A stretch of 64,000 nt of DNA from Candidatus Trichofilum aggregatum (GCA_016716885.1 JADJUV010000175.1:45077-109076); one strand, 5' to 3'; shown: positions 26,586-36,121, numbered from the stretch's first letter. Numbers and translations are program-made. Notes: a model not told the origin generated them from the letters alone.

Positions 26586-27788
26586 TCACGGTTTCAACAT
26601 CACCGACAGGAACAGTTCATCCGGTGGTGAGGGAGCGAAGCTGAGGTAGTCGAAGTTGGCCCCGCCGCAGGGGATGGCGAGCCGTATCTGGTGGGTTCCG
26701 GCGGTGAGAACGAGGTGATCCGCGGCCGCAACCAGCCCAAACTCCTCATTCCCCCCCGTCACCGGCACAGCCACCTGCCCCGTCACATCGTTCCCGTCAA
26801 TCTCCACCCGGAAACAGCTACCAGATTGGACGGCCGCGGCCGCGACCCACAAATCGTAGCGCCCCGTGGCCGTGATCTCGACGGTGTAGATCAGCCACTC
26901 CCCATCTTCTGTACTACCAACATAATGGGTTTGGGACGCGGCCGCGCTGTCCCACACATCCACACTTTCCAACAGGCGATAAGCGGAGTTGCCCTCGTTA
27001 GCGGGGGTACTGTCGTGATAGGCTACCCCTTCGCCGCCACAGGTGAAGTTCTCCGCCTCGACCCGCCCCGGCACGGCGTACAGGTTGTACAGGCATTCAT
27101 CGTCCACGATGAAAATTTGGGCCGGGTTCGTGCCGGTGATGACGCCGTTGACCGGATCAGACAGGGTGAGGTGGAACCATTCGTTGCCTTCGGCCAGGGT
27201 GTCGTTGAGGATGGGGATGGGGATGACCGCGCTGGTGGTTCCGGCGGTGAAGGTGATGACGCCTTGCATGGGCTGGTAATCTTGTCCAGCGGTGGCTGTA
27301 CCATCTGTCGTTGAGTAAGCGACGGTGGCGGTTACTCCAGCGGTGGGGGCCAGTTGCACAGTGACGGAGAGGACACCGCTGCTGATATGTTCGCTGACGG
27401 TGGGGGACGCGGCCGCGAACGATAGTTCCGGTGGGGCGTCATCATTCAAAATGGTGATGGTTTGTTTGTTACCATACAGGAAGTGCGCGTTGATGGGGTT
27501 GCTGAGTACAACCTGGAACGTTTCGCCATTTTCCAACGCATTATCGTTCACCAGAGGAATATCAACCGTTTGGGTTAACACGCCGGGGGGAAAGGTCAAT
27601 GTCAGGGAGATGGGTTGATAATCCACACCCGCCAGGGCCGTACCATCTACGGTGTGAAGATCAGCTTGGACCGTACCCGTATAAATGCCATCCTGAATGA
27701 TGGTGACAGAGACAGTACTCGCCGCTTCGGAAATGGATTGGTTCGCGGCCGCGAACTCAACAATGGATGGCTCCGGTTCGTCATCCAC
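26586..27788 (-). CDS. Secreted Calx-beta/CBM6 protein, C-terminal part
   Basis: The displaced C-terminal 400 residues of the protein above. Two complete Calx-beta repeats (TVDGTALAGVDYQPIS and STTDGTATAGQDYQP) are followed by a carbohydrate-binding domain of CBM6/35 type (GRVEAENFTCGGEGVAYHD, EWLIYTVEITATGRYDLWV, LTAGTHQIRLAI) and a final FLSVMLKP. The last 200 bases before 27788 also encode Calx-beta sequence in the same frame. The partner GH13 enzyme is convergent, so both may act on the same extracellular polysaccharide. Confidence 0.8.
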   Translation of the reverse strand: MDDEPEPSIVEFAAANQSISEAASTVSVTIIQDGIYTGTVQADLHTVDGTALAGVDYQPISLTLTFPPGVLTQTVDIPLVNDNALENGETFQVVLSNPINAHFLYGNKQTITILNDDAPPELSFAAASPTVSEHISSGVLSVTVQLAPTAGVTATVAYSTTDGTATAGQDYQPMQGVITFTAGTTSAVIPIPILNDTLAEGNEWFHLTLSDPVNGVITGTNPAQIFIVDDECLYNLYAVPGRVEAENFTCGGEGVAYHDSTPANEGNSAYRLLESVDVWDSAAASQTHYVGSTEDGEWLIYTVEITATGRYDLWVAAAAVQSGSCFRVEIDGNDVTGQVAVPVTGGNEEFGLVAAADHLVLTAGTHQIRLAIPCGGANFDYLSFAPSPPDELFLSVMLKP

Positions 27789-27865
27789 AATCTTGATGCT
27801 CCCTGCACCAGTGCCATAGAGCGTTGCGCTGATGGGAGCGGATAGGCTGATATAAAATCTCTCGT

Positions 27866-30322
27866 CTAGCTCAGCATAGGATCATCCAGAATGGGAACCG
27901 TAACCGTCTTGAAGGTTTCGCCAGGAGCAAATGTAACCGTGCCGGAAACAGGTAAATAGTCAACCCCAGAGGTAGCACTCCCCGGTGTAGTGGCATAGCT
28001 AACGGTAATCGGGAATAGGTAGGCCCCATTCAGGTAACTTTTTCCTTGCGCTGGGGTGACATTCTCGAGCACATTTGCTGAGGCGGCGGAAAGCAAGGGC
28101 TGTTGACCACAGTCATCAGCATAGCTGACAAACTGTAAGAGCAACCAGCGACTCCACGGGTTGGCATCGTTAAGGCGGTAGGCCAAGATACGGAAGTTCG
28201 CCAGTCGGAAAATCTGTGTCCCGTTGAGGCCAGGCTCTTGTAAAAAAACAACCATACGCAAGGTGCGGCCGCGATCAATGTGCGCTTGTAGTTGGGTTGC
28301 GGCCGCGGTTCCATAGGCCGAACTGTTATTGAGCGCTACCCAATCACCCACCTGAATGGCTGTATCTGTAGGATCATTGAGTTCCTCAAAGGCATCACTA
28401 TCACCAGGCCAGGTCAGGCTATTAGCTAAAATTGTCACATCATCCGGCTGGCTCACACTGCCCCAGCGCAACCAACTAAAATTAAGTTGCCCTGTCCCTT
28501 GCCCTTGAAACAAAAAGGTATCCCCCGGAGAGGCATCTGCCACACTATTTCCGGTAGAGTGTCCTGCCGCCAGCAACTGAGCATAGGTGGGCAAAACCGA
28601 GGGGTAATTCGCACCACCATTTATCACATAATTCTGATACTCCGTTGGTACAACGGTGCGAATACTAGCATTGGCGGCAACGGGGAAAACACCAGTACAG
28701 CCCTGGGTGATGTCCGGTGGTAGCACATCGGGTACATCTACCTGCCAGGCATAGCTGTCATGATTGCCAGCATCATGGCGGGCCATGAGGGTGCCGCCAT
28801 AAAACGGCGTACAGAGCAATGGCGTTGTCTGCACATCTACACAATCAGGTGAAAGTGTCGGAATATCAATGCGATAAGCGGGTGTAACCCACTGATTCTG
28901 ACAATTACCTATGCTACAGTTCCGTGTTTGACCTGGTTCCAGGTCAGGATCAGCGGTGGTGGTATTGTTCACCGAAAAGGCACGGTAAAAATCAGTCAAG
29001 GCCGGGTTAACCGGGTTAGCTGGAGGAGTCGGAATAGGATTTCGCAGGTTGTAAGCCAGCGTATCAAAGTAGAAAACAAGTGGCCCTTGTGAACCGGAGT
29101 CACTGTCGAACAGTTTCACATAGATGGACTGCCCAGCATACTCCGGGCCGATGTAGGTGATGGGTATGTTGACCGGATTGTGAAAATTGGAGTTGGTTGG
29201 CGCATAATCCAGCGCCACCACCGAAACACCCTGGGAATGATGGGCATTGTAGCCGCAATTGATGATATGCAGATTGCGTTGATTGATGCGGCCAGGCACA
29301 CCGGCCACCTGACCCGGCACACTAGTAGAACAACCATTGTTTGTTGTACCTGGTGTTCCCGTATACAAAGTTGGTCCCGCCCATATCTCAAACCCGTTCT
29401 CCGATGCACCGGCCAATGTGGTCACATCCAGGTACAACGAGCGCATACCGGTGGTGGGATCAACCACCATATCGGGAATGGTACTCAAATTCACCTCAAA
29501 TGAGCCAGAGTTAGCGGGCACAAACATGGGCTGATCATAGGACTGGCCCCCACCCGGCGACACCCAACGCAAATCCGTATCGTGGGCATTGTCTGTCCGC
29601 CCCATGTAGTTCGCCAGCGGGATCATTTGGGTGGTGTCAGTGATAGTCTGGCCGTAGTAATACAGGTCAAAAGCTGTTTGGGTGGGGTGGCCGTTGTTGT
29701 AAACACTACCTGTTGGAGCACCGCAACTTGTGCCATTGTTCATCCTGATTTCATCTACCCGCACAAACCAGAACGGGTTCAGATCAGACGTTTCCCCAGT
29801 AGGAATGACACAAGGATCATAACGGTAGCGATCATTGCCTATACATGAAGCCGAACCCGTTGGTGGGTTACCGAAAGGGGTAGTGTGGGAAAAGACGTAG
29901 GTAGAAATATCATAATCAACCAGACCAGGGGAATGGTTGTAGCTGTCAGGATCAAATAGCTCGACCCGCACCACGTTAAAACTGTAATCAGCGGGGATGT
30001 CTATGCGGTAGCGGTAGGTGAAGTAATCAGTAGAATATTGGGGGTTGGTGTAATAACCGGGTGGCCGGTGAACACTACTGATGGGGGAAAAGGGATCACC
30101 GTTGCTCGTTGCACATTGTGGCCCAAAGACTGCTTCATGCTCATAGGAAATACGGCCAGTCTGGCCCAAGTTAGGGTTCAGAATGATGGGGGTTCCGTCG
30201 GGTGGGGTGTCAGCAAGTGAGGGTGAGGCGGTGGCGGTACGGCCCAACTGCATCTGCAACAGGATCAATAATAAACAGAGGGGCACAAGGGTTAAAAATA
30301 ACGCCCGAATACGGTGCTTCAT
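27866..30322 (-). CDS. Secreted Calx-beta protein, N-terminal part (frameshifted gene)
   Basis: The first 818 residues of a secreted protein. A signal peptide covers residues 1-34 (LFLTLVPLCLLLILLQMQL). The next 690 residues hold a large unrecognised beta-rich region with three or four similar segments describing paired Tyr-rich strands (YRIDIPADYSF, YRIDIPTLSPD). A Calx-beta repeat begins near residue 750. The frame ends at PILDDPMLS; adding one C to the run at 27879-27880 gives PILDDPYAELDERFYISL and joins the next segment, making a protein of about 1245 residues. AAAGGAG precedes the ATG. It probably acts as a surface adhesin. Confidence 0.75.
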   Translation of the reverse strand: MKHRIRALFLTLVPLCLLLILLQMQLGRTATASPSLADTPPDGTPIILNPNLGQTGRISYEHEAVFGPQCATSNGDPFSPISSVHRPPGYYTNPQYSTDYFTYRYRIDIPADYSFNVVRVELFDPDSYNHSPGLVDYDISTYVFSHTTPFGNPPTGSASCIGNDRYRYDPCVIPTGETSDLNPFWFVRVDEIRMNNGTSCGAPTGSVYNNGHPTQTAFDLYYYGQTITDTTQMIPLANYMGRTDNAHDTDLRWVSPGGGQSYDQPMFVPANSGSFEVNLSTIPDMVVDPTTGMRSLYLDVTTLAGASENGFEIWAGPTLYTGTPGTTNNGCSTSVPGQVAGVPGRINQRNLHIINCGYNAHHSQGVSVVALDYAPTNSNFHNPVNIPITYIGPEYAGQSIYVKLFDSDSGSQGPLVFYFDTLAYNLRNPIPTPPANPVNPALTDFYRAFSVNNTTTADPDLEPGQTRNCSIGNCQNQWVTPAYRIDIPTLSPDCVDVQTTPLLCTPFYGGTLMARHDAGNHDSYAWQVDVPDVLPPDITQGCTGVFPVAANASIRTVVPTEYQNYVINGGANYPSVLPTYAQLLAAGHSTGNSVADASPGDTFLFQGQGTGQLNFSWLRWGSVSQPDDVTILANSLTWPGDSDAFEELNDPTDTAIQVGDWVALNNSSAYGTAAATQLQAHIDRGRTLRMVVFLQEPGLNGTQIFRLANFRILAYRLNDANPWSRWLLLQFVSYADDCGQQPLLSAASANVLENVTPAQGKSYLNGAYLFPITVSYATTPGSATSGVDYLPVSGTVTFAPGETFKTVTVPILDDPMLS

Positions 30323-30678
30323 GGGTAGGACTCCTTTGGGTTCGGCATTTCCGGGATAGGTGCTAACGGCGTCACTAGCTACAAGGAATTGTCGATCTTC
30401 TTAAAAAATGACAGGCTTTGGCAATCTTGTCTACACGGATAGGGGAAACACCGATGGCTTTGGCTTTTATTCGTGTTCATTCCTATCCGTGTAGGCACCT
30501 TTTTTCCAAGCGAACTCTTGGAAAAGATGAAGATTGTTACAGGCGAAGTTGAAGGCAAGATGGGTAACAAAATCACACTTTTTACAGCTTAATTATTTTT
30601 CCAACTATCAATCATGGACATTATACAACCAGAAGGGCCATCCTTCATGATGAAATAGGTATATTTTCCCAATACCCA
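30323..30678. other. Intergenic region with hairpin
   Basis: No gene is apparent. Perfect 13-base arms CTACACGGATAGG (30431-30443) and complement (30482-30494) enclose 38 bases. A promoter for the Calx-beta gene should lie near its 3' side, but none stands out. Confidence 0.5.
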
Positions 30679-30711
30679 AGACCTGACAGGTTTTTGAAAC
30701 CTGTCAGGTCT
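30679..30711. repeat. Hairpin AGACCTGACAGGTTT
   Basis: Perfect 15-base arms with a TTG loop, 15 bases after the tryptophanase stop codon. It may stop transcription of that gene, but no T tract follows. Confidence 0.75.
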
Positions 30712-30725
30712 GCCCCCAATCCTTT

Positions 30726-32111
30726 TTACCGAATGGGTTCCAGGCGGGCGGTGAAATGGCGCAGGACCGGTGATTGGGAGACGATGCGGTAGCCGGGTAA
30801 AGCCTCGCGCTGGTTGTAAACCTCGATGATGATTTCGGCCAGGTAATCTACGTGGCTTTGGGTGTAGACCCGGCGCGGGAAAGCCAAACGGACGAGGTCC
30901 ATCGCGGCCGCGCTCTCTGTGCCATCCGGGTGCAAACCAAACATCACCGTGCCAATCTCCACCCCCCGAATACCCCCTAACAGGTACAGCGCATTGCTCA
31001 GCGACCAACCCGGATATTGCAGGGGCGGAATGTGGGGCAACATCTCCCGCGCATCCAGGTACACCGCATGGCCGCCGGTGGGCAACACCATCGGCACCCC
31101 CGCCGCCGTCAGTTTGTCCCCCAGATAAGCAATCGAACGAATCCGATAGCGCAAATAATGGGGATCAAGGGCTTCATACAACCCCAGGGCAATCGCTTCC
31201 AGGTCGTACCCCGCCATGCCGCCATACGTCGGAAACCCTTCTGTCAGGATTTCCAGGTTGCGACATTGCACCGCCAGCGCATCATCATTCACAGCCAAAA
31301 AGCCGCCGATATTCGCCATGCCGTCTTTCTTGGCACTCATCGTACAGCCATCGGCATAGCTGAACATCTCGCGGGCGATTGCGATGGGTTCTTTGTCGGC
31401 GTACCCTTCCTCGCGGGTTTTGATGAACCAGGCGTTTTCGGCAAAGCGGCAGGCATCAATGAAAAAGGGAATGCCGTACTGCCGCGCCAATTGGCTGACC
31501 GCTTTCACATTCGCCATGCTCACCGGCTGACCGCCGCCGGAGTTGTTGGTCACGGTGAGCATAATCACGGGGATGTTGTCCCGCCCCACCGTTTCCAGGG
31601 TGTGGCGCAGGGCGTCAATGTCCATATTCCCCTTGAAGGGATGGATCAGCCGGGGGTGATGCCCCTCTTCGATGACCAGATCACGCGCTTCCGCGCCGCT
31701 GTGTTCGACATGGGCGCGGGTGGTGTCGAAATGGGTGTTGCTGGGGATGACGTGCCCCGGTCGGCCAATGGTGGTGAAGAGGATATGCTCGGCGGCGCGT
31801 CCCTGGTGGGTGGGGATGACGTGTTTGAAGCCGGTGATGTCCTGCACGGATGCCTCGAATTTGTAAAACGAGGTGGCTCCGGCGTAGGACTCATCGCTGG
31901 CGATCATACCGGCCCATTGGCGGGACGACATCGCTCCCGTGCCGCTGTCGGTGAGCAAATCAATCAGCACATCCTCGGCATGGAGCAAAAACGGGTTGTA
32001 CCCGGCCCGGATGAGAGCCTGCTCCCGCTCGGCCATACTGGTAAAGCGGATGGGTTCGACGGAACGCACCCGGAACGGTTCGATGATGGTGTGGGAATGG
32101 AATTCGCGCAT
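30726..32111 (-). CDS. tnaA: Tryptophanase (tryptophan indole-lyase)
   Basis: A 461-residue PLP enzyme of the beta-eliminating lyase family, splitting tryptophan into indole, pyruvate and ammonia. The PLP lysine is Lys262 in MSAKKDGMANIGG. Tyrosine phenol-lyase and tryptophanase are close relatives. Two positions favour tryptophanase: Asp in SNTHFDTTRAH (Thr in tyrosine phenol-lyase) and Ile in RGVEIGTVMFG (Arg in the phenol-lyase). Some segments (TGAMSSRQWAGM, FSYADGCTM) resemble the phenol-lyase more, so a mixed or ancestral type is possible. The start MREFHSHTIIEPFRVRSVEP matches family N-termini, with AGGAGAAT upstream. Confidence 0.85.
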   Translation of the reverse strand: MREFHSHTIIEPFRVRSVEPIRFTSMAEREQALIRAGYNPFLLHAEDVLIDLLTDSGTGAMSSRQWAGMIASDESYAGATSFYKFEASVQDITGFKHVIPTHQGRAAEHILFTTIGRPGHVIPSNTHFDTTRAHVEHSGAEARDLVIEEGHHPRLIHPFKGNMDIDALRHTLETVGRDNIPVIMLTVTNNSGGGQPVSMANVKAVSQLARQYGIPFFIDACRFAENAWFIKTREEGYADKEPIAIAREMFSYADGCTMSAKKDGMANIGGFLAVNDDALAVQCRNLEILTEGFPTYGGMAGYDLEAIALGLYEALDPHYLRYRIRSIAYLGDKLTAAGVPMVLPTGGHAVYLDAREMLPHIPPLQYPGWSLSNALYLLGGIRGVEIGTVMFGLHPDGTESAAAMDLVRLAFPRRVYTQSHVDYLAEIIIEVYNQREALPGYRIVSQSPVLRHFTARLEPIR

Positions 32112-32384
32112 GGGATTCTCCTGGATATACCCTCACCCTACCCCTCTCCCTCAAGGGCGAGGGAATAGTACAAAGCCAGAGGGAAGGAAAAGTTCAATAA
32201 TTCTGATTAGTGTAACGATAGGGGGTGGGTTGCCATGTGTTGATTGTCAACAATTGGGCAAGGCAAATGTAATGAAAAGGTGAATGAGTGTATTGGTGTA
32301 TTGCCAAAGGCGCAGGAGGGGAGAAACACGGATAATCCAAGTTCCCAAGTTCCTAGAGTTCCTGAGTTCCCGTATAATCTCCAC
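32112..32384. other. Intergenic region between divergent genes
   Basis: It holds the inverted pair CCCTCTCCCTCAAGGGCGAGGG, split as CCCTC/GAGGG, and a short GAGTTCC microrepeat before the next gene. No other gene is seen. Confidence 0.45.
32373..32378 (+). promoter_or_regulatory. TATAAT box, possibly giving a leaderless mRNA
   Basis: TATAAT ends six bases before the ATG at 32385 and no ribosome site is present between them. Transcription would start at or next to the start codon. The -35 position is not a good match. Confidence 0.4.
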
Positions 32385-33248
32385 ATGGCGTGGCAATTAG
32401 CCGTAAGTTCCTGGTCGTGGCATGAGGCGTATTATGCGGGGCGGTGGTCGTTGCTGGATTTGCCGGAGGGGGCACGGCAGGTGGGGCTGTCACGCATCGA
32501 AGCGAATGATTTTATGTTGCCGCCACCCCGTTTGAGCCGCATCCGCAGGCCATTGTTGGCCCTTTTGCCCGGTGCGCCGCCGGAGTTGTGGCGGTACAGC
32601 CGGGGCAGTTTGGCGCAATTAAGAGGGAACGCGGCCGCATCCCACACTCCTCTCCTCTGTTGGACCATCAATAGTGACTTCACCGTGCCGGGATGGGCCT
32701 GGCCTTTGCAACAGATTTATTTGCGTCGGGGCCTCGCGGCCGCGCACCAACTCCACACTCCCCTGCTCCGCCTCAACCTGGGCGGCCAACTGGATACACC
32801 CACCTCGGTGGATGAGCGGCTGATTACCCGGCTGGTAGCCTTTGTCCATCTCTGCCAACACCGTGCGCCCGGTTTAACGTTGACGGTGGAAAACCATTGG
32901 GGGATCAGCACGGACATCGAGCGGCATTTGTGGCTGGTGGGTCAGGCTAAAAGCCGCCTGCCGGAAGGGTTGCAGGAGCGGTTGGGGTGTTGTTTCGATC
33001 CGGGCAATATGCCAGAGGGGGAGCGGGAAAGGTGGTGGCGGGGGCTGAGCGCGGCCGCGAACCATTTTCATTTTAAGACGACTGAGTTTGACGAACGCGG
33101 CCGCGACACCCACCTACCCCACGACCACATCCTGGCCTTACTCCGCGCCGCCAACTATCAGGGGGATGTCACAATTGAGTTTCAAGGGGGTGGCGACCCA
33201 GTAGAGGGAGTAAAACAATCTGTTCGCCTGTTTCGTCAGATAGGATGA
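32385..33248 (+). CDS. TIM-barrel sugar isomerase/epimerase-like protein
   Basis: A 287-residue protein of the xylose-isomerase-like TIM-barrel superfamily (AP endonuclease 2 fold, sugar phosphate isomerase/epimerase). Expected metal ligands appear in order: Glu in LTVENHWG, Asp in CCFDPGN, His in NHFHFKT and Glu in VTIEFQGGG. Length is normal. It has four GCGGCCGC copies within the gene. The substrate is not predictable; the pentose operon 17 kb downstream contains two other members of this fold. Confidence 0.78.
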   Translation: MAWQLAVSSWSWHEAYYAGRWSLLDLPEGARQVGLSRIEANDFMLPPPRLSRIRRPLLALLPGAPPELWRYSRGSLAQLRGNAAASHTPLLCWTINSDFTVPGWAWPLQQIYLRRGLAAAHQLHTPLLRLNLGGQLDTPTSVDERLITRLVAFVHLCQHRAPGLTLTVENHWGISTDIERHLWLVGQAKSRLPEGLQERLGCCFDPGNMPEGERERWWRGLSAAANHFHFKTTEFDERGRDTHLPHDHILALLRAANYQGDVTIEFQGGGDPVEGVKQSVRLFRQIG

Positions 33249-33339
33249 GTGGGCGGAGTGGCAGAGTGGCAGTGGCAAAGTCAACTCACCATCTGCAACT
33301 CTGCAACTTGCAACTCTGCAACCCTGCCCCCTGCACGTC

Positions 33340-33744
33340 CTAATGGGTCCGCGAAGCCAGAAACTCCATCGCTGCCTGGGCGATTAATCCTGACCGTGAT
33401 TCTCCATGCTGACCAGCATACTGATCCATCAACGTCAGCAACCGTTCCGGCACAGTAATATTGACGCGACGAGATTTCCCCGAAAGTTTAGACAAATCCA
33501 CCGTAACAAGCGCCCATACACCACCCACATAATCCAGGTTCGCTTGATGGTGTTCGATGCTGTCAGGTGTCGGTATCGGCTCGCCGTCCTGTAACAATCC
33601 TTCCAGATGACATTCAATCGCCTCAACAATTTCACTCAAGGCTTCATCGAATGTCTCTCCAGCCGAAAAACAGCCCGGTAAATCAGGCACCGTCACTCCA
33701 TAGTCGCTTGATTCGTCTTTATGAATAACAACTGGATAACGCAT
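33340..33744 (-). CDS. hicB: HicB family antitoxin
   Basis: A 134-residue HicB antitoxin. The N-terminal half is the partially degraded RNase-H-like fold (MRYPVVIHKDESSDYGVTVP, DLPGCFSAGETFDEALSE). The C-terminal half (SRRVNITVPERLLTLMDQYAG ... SRSGLIAQAAMEFL) is a ribbon-helix-helix DNA-binding domain, so it should repress its own operon. The ATG at 33744 follows GAGGGAAG. It lies eight bases downstream of the HicA gene in the usual toxin-first order. Confidence 0.92.
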   Translation of the reverse strand: MRYPVVIHKDESSDYGVTVPDLPGCFSAGETFDEALSEIVEAIECHLEGLLQDGEPIPTPDSIEHHQANLDYVGGVWALVTVDLSKLSGKSRRVNITVPERLLTLMDQYAGQHGESRSGLIAQAAMEFLASRTH

Positions 33745-33752
33745 AGCTTCCC

Positions 33753-33941
33753 TCACAATTCGTTCCAACCTGCTTGTTTATAGATGCTTCGTAACGTACC
33801 CACCGGTAAATCCCGTTTGGGATGAGGTACAGTTACACGGCCCGGTTTCGTGGGATGTTTGAACTGATAATGACTGCCGCGCACATGCACAAGCGCCCAA
33901 CCATCTTTCTTTAAGCGGCTGATAACATCCCGACTGTTCAT
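33753..33941 (-). CDS. hicA: HicA family mRNA interferase toxin
   Basis: A 62-residue HicA toxin with the double-stranded-RNA-binding-like fold. The conserved segment LKKDGWALVHVRGSHYQFKH carries the catalytic His, followed by GRVTVPHPKRDLPVGTLRSI. It degrades mRNA when released from HicB. The start is the ATG at 33941 (MNSRDVISRL). A tandem AATACACAC repeat just upstream may be the RHH operator. Confidence 0.92.
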   Translation of the reverse strand: MNSRDVISRLKKDGWALVHVRGSHYQFKHPTKPGRVTVPHPKRDLPVGTLRSIYKQAGWNEL

Positions 33942-33949
33942 TGGCAAAT

Positions 33950-33967
33950 AATACACACAATACACAC
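33950..33967. promoter_or_regulatory. Direct repeat upstream of hicAB
   Basis: AATACACAC occurs twice in tandem, nine bases upstream of the hicA start. Direct repeats of this size are common operators for ribbon-helix-helix antitoxins. Function is inferred. Confidence 0.45.
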
Positions 33968-33980
33968 GATTCGCCAGACT

Positions 33981-35354
33981 TTAATGAGCCAAACGCTCAA
34001 CAATGCGGGAGAAAATCTGGGGGATAACGGCGAACTGATTCTGGACCATCAGCCACAGGTCAATTTCGCCGGTTGGGGCGACGAGGCCGAGAGAATATTG
34101 TAGGAGCAGGAGCAGGTTCCAGACAATAAATGCCGTGCCGACCAGGATAAGTAGCGGCCGCGACACCGTTCTCATTTGCTCAACCAACGCCGCCAGCCCC
34201 AAAATAAAAATGGGGGTCAGGGATAACCAAAAGCGTGGCCCCGGTGAGTCACCACCGGCCCAAAATGACCAGCAACTGACGACGTACCAATGGGCTAAAA
34301 CCAGGATACCAATCAGCCCGCCCAACCGGTTTTGCCGTGCCCACACCCAGCGCAATCCCACCAGACACAACAGCGTCACCGGTGCCCAGGTAAACAACCC
34401 CCGATCAGAAGAAAACAGCACCTCGACCAGATGCGGTGCCGTGAAATCAAAGGTTCCCCCACCAGAAGCGGTGTACGTATTGACGATCCAGGCGCCGTAA
34501 ACTTCATGCCAAAAGAACAGGAGTGGCACAATGGGCAGGAGCACGCCGGTGGCTAAGGGGAAAAGTTGAGTAAGGATTCGCGGCCGCAACCCCACACCCT
34601 TCTTCTTACCCGACACATCAACTTCGTACTCTCTGCCCTCACTGCGTCCTCTGTGTTCATCCCACAACCAGATCGCCCCCACCGCCAACAAAAGAATGCC
34701 GTTCTGCGGCCTGATCCAGACCGCTACCCCAATCACCAGCCCCATAAAAAACCATAACCACCGGTTCCCCGGCTCCCGACGAGTGCGCCACCACAGTGTC
34801 AGGAACAGGGCATTGGCACAGGCATCATGGGCGTGGGACATGAGCGGCTGATGGTATTGGAAAAAGACAAACGGGGTCGCCAGCCAGAAGGTGATGGTAG
34901 CCAACAGGGCGGCAAATTCGCTGAATAGCTCACGAGCCAGTCGGTAAGACAACCACAAGGCCATTAGTCCGGTTACGCTGGAGATGAACGCGGCCGCGAG
35001 CGGATAAGGCCAGCTATAGCCATCGGCGGGGATGGATAACCCCAGTTGTTGGCCGATTAATAGGACGCCATGCACAACCGCCATACCGGGCAACCAGATC
35101 AGGGCACTGCCCGCCGACCATTGATTGTGCAGATAACCGGTCGGGGTGGTGGGTGCGCCGGGGGGCATGTTCAGATCGGCAAATTCATTACGCACATCCA
35201 GGTCGCCATCAACCAGGACGGAGCGCGCCCAGGCGTAATAACCCGCCGGATCAATGGTAGAAACTACGGGGCGAAACAAGGGGATGAACAGGAGACAATA
35301 AAGGGCGATGAGCCAGTAATGTCCAGGCCACTGACCGGGGAAGAAGCGTTTCAT
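33981..35354 (-). CDS. Polytopic membrane glycosyltransferase-like protein
   Basis: A 457-residue membrane protein with about eleven helices and a large extracytoplasmic N-terminal loop. STIDPAGYYAWARSVLVDGDLD near residue 32 places an Asp in the first loop, as in GT-C/GT39 dolichyl-phosphate mannosyltransferase-like and ArnT-like proteins. VWIRPQNGILLLAVG and FWAGGDSPGPRFWLSL are further GT-C-like blocks. Such enzymes transfer sugar from a lipid-linked donor outside the membrane. The start lies just after the DUF2071 stop codon, so they are co-transcribed. Donor and acceptor are unknown. Confidence 0.7.
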   Translation of the reverse strand: MKRFFPGQWPGHYWLIALYCLLFIPLFRPVVSTIDPAGYYAWARSVLVDGDLDVRNEFADLNMPPGAPTTPTGYLHNQWSAGSALIWLPGMAVVHGVLLIGQQLGLSIPADGYSWPYPLAAAFISSVTGLMALWLSYRLARELFSEFAALLATITFWLATPFVFFQYHQPLMSHAHDACANALFLTLWWRTRREPGNRWLWFFMGLVIGVAVWIRPQNGILLLAVGAIWLWDEHRGRSEGREYEVDVSGKKKGVGLRPRILTQLFPLATGVLLPIVPLLFFWHEVYGAWIVNTYTASGGGTFDFTAPHLVEVLFSSDRGLFTWAPVTLLCLVGLRWVWARQNRLGGLIGILVLAHWYVVSCWSFWAGGDSPGPRFWLSLTPIFILGLAALVEQMRTVSRPLLILVGTAFIVWNLLLLLQYSLGLVAPTGEIDLWLMVQNQFAVIPQIFSRIVERLAH

Positions 35355-35356
35355 GT

Positions 35357-36103
35357 TTAGGCGATTCGTTGCAGCGGCCAGACGACCACATGAAGCAGGC
35401 GAGCGAAGTGGAGTATGGGGGGCAGGTCGGGGAGGGGGACGTTCGCGGCCGCGGCCATCGTATTCACCTCTATCTCCGCCGTGGCCGGTTGCAGGGGCCA
35501 GGGCTGATGATGAATCTCACCCCGGTAGACGCGGCCGCGGCCCCCCGCCGCATACAGACAATACCGCTCCGTCAGCCAATGCTCCAACGTGCCCGGCTGG
35601 GAGAAATACATTGGGCCAGTCGGGGCGTAACTGCCTCGGAATTGGGCCGGTGGTGCGCCTTTATGGATGCGTTCGCTAGTGTAAGCAATGCCTGCACCTT
35701 GCGGTTGGCATGCCATCCGGGCATGAAAATAGGGCAGATGAAAACCGGTGCGGGCGATTTGCACCGCCAACGGGTTGCCCGCTTCCAGGCTAAAAAACCA
35801 GACTCCCGGCTTGGAGCCATCGGTGACGTAGGTGCGGACGTTGAGTTCGGGAAAGGCGGAGAGGCGAGGGACGGTGGGAGAAAAGCGCGGCCGCACGTTG
35901 CTCATTCTAAACGGCACCACCGCCAGATAAGCCTGCCCTTCGTAGGTGTCAATCTGGAGCGAGGGGGGAATATGCGGCCGCAAATCCTCAACCCGTACCG
36001 GCCAATGGGCAAACAACAAATCATGCCAGGTCTGGTGCATCACCCAGGGGGAACGGGGTAACGGCCAGGGGCGGTGAGCGGTGAAATGGAGTGAAGACGA
36101 CAT
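35357..36103 (-). CDS. DUF2071 family protein (YqjF-like)
   Basis: A 248-residue DUF2071 protein. Typical features are MHQTWHDLLFAHWPVRVEDLRPHIPP at the start, YLAVVPFRMSNVRPR, FPELNVRTYVTD, GVWFFSLEAGNP and a C-terminal RYCLYAA ... GEIHHQPWPL. The fold is related to acetoacetate decarboxylase-like barrels. The function is not known. I chose the ATG at 36103 (MSSSLHFTAHRPW) over 36121 because the six extra residues are not conserved in the family. It precedes the GT-C-like gene by two bases. Confidence 0.85.
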   Translation of the reverse strand: MSSSLHFTAHRPWPLPRSPWVMHQTWHDLLFAHWPVRVEDLRPHIPPSLQIDTYEGQAYLAVVPFRMSNVRPRFSPTVPRLSAFPELNVRTYVTDGSKPGVWFFSLEAGNPLAVQIARTGFHLPYFHARMACQPQGAGIAYTSERIHKGAPPAQFRGSYAPTGPMYFSQPGTLEHWLTERYCLYAAGGRGRVYRGEIHHQPWPLQPATAEIEVNTMAAAANVPLPDLPPILHFARLLHVVVWPLQRIA

Positions 36104-36121
36104 AGAAGCCTGGAAGCACAT

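Noticed and set aside
30726..32111. Tyrosine phenol-lyase
   Set aside because: The Thr and Arg that define phenol-lyase specificity are Asp and Ile here.
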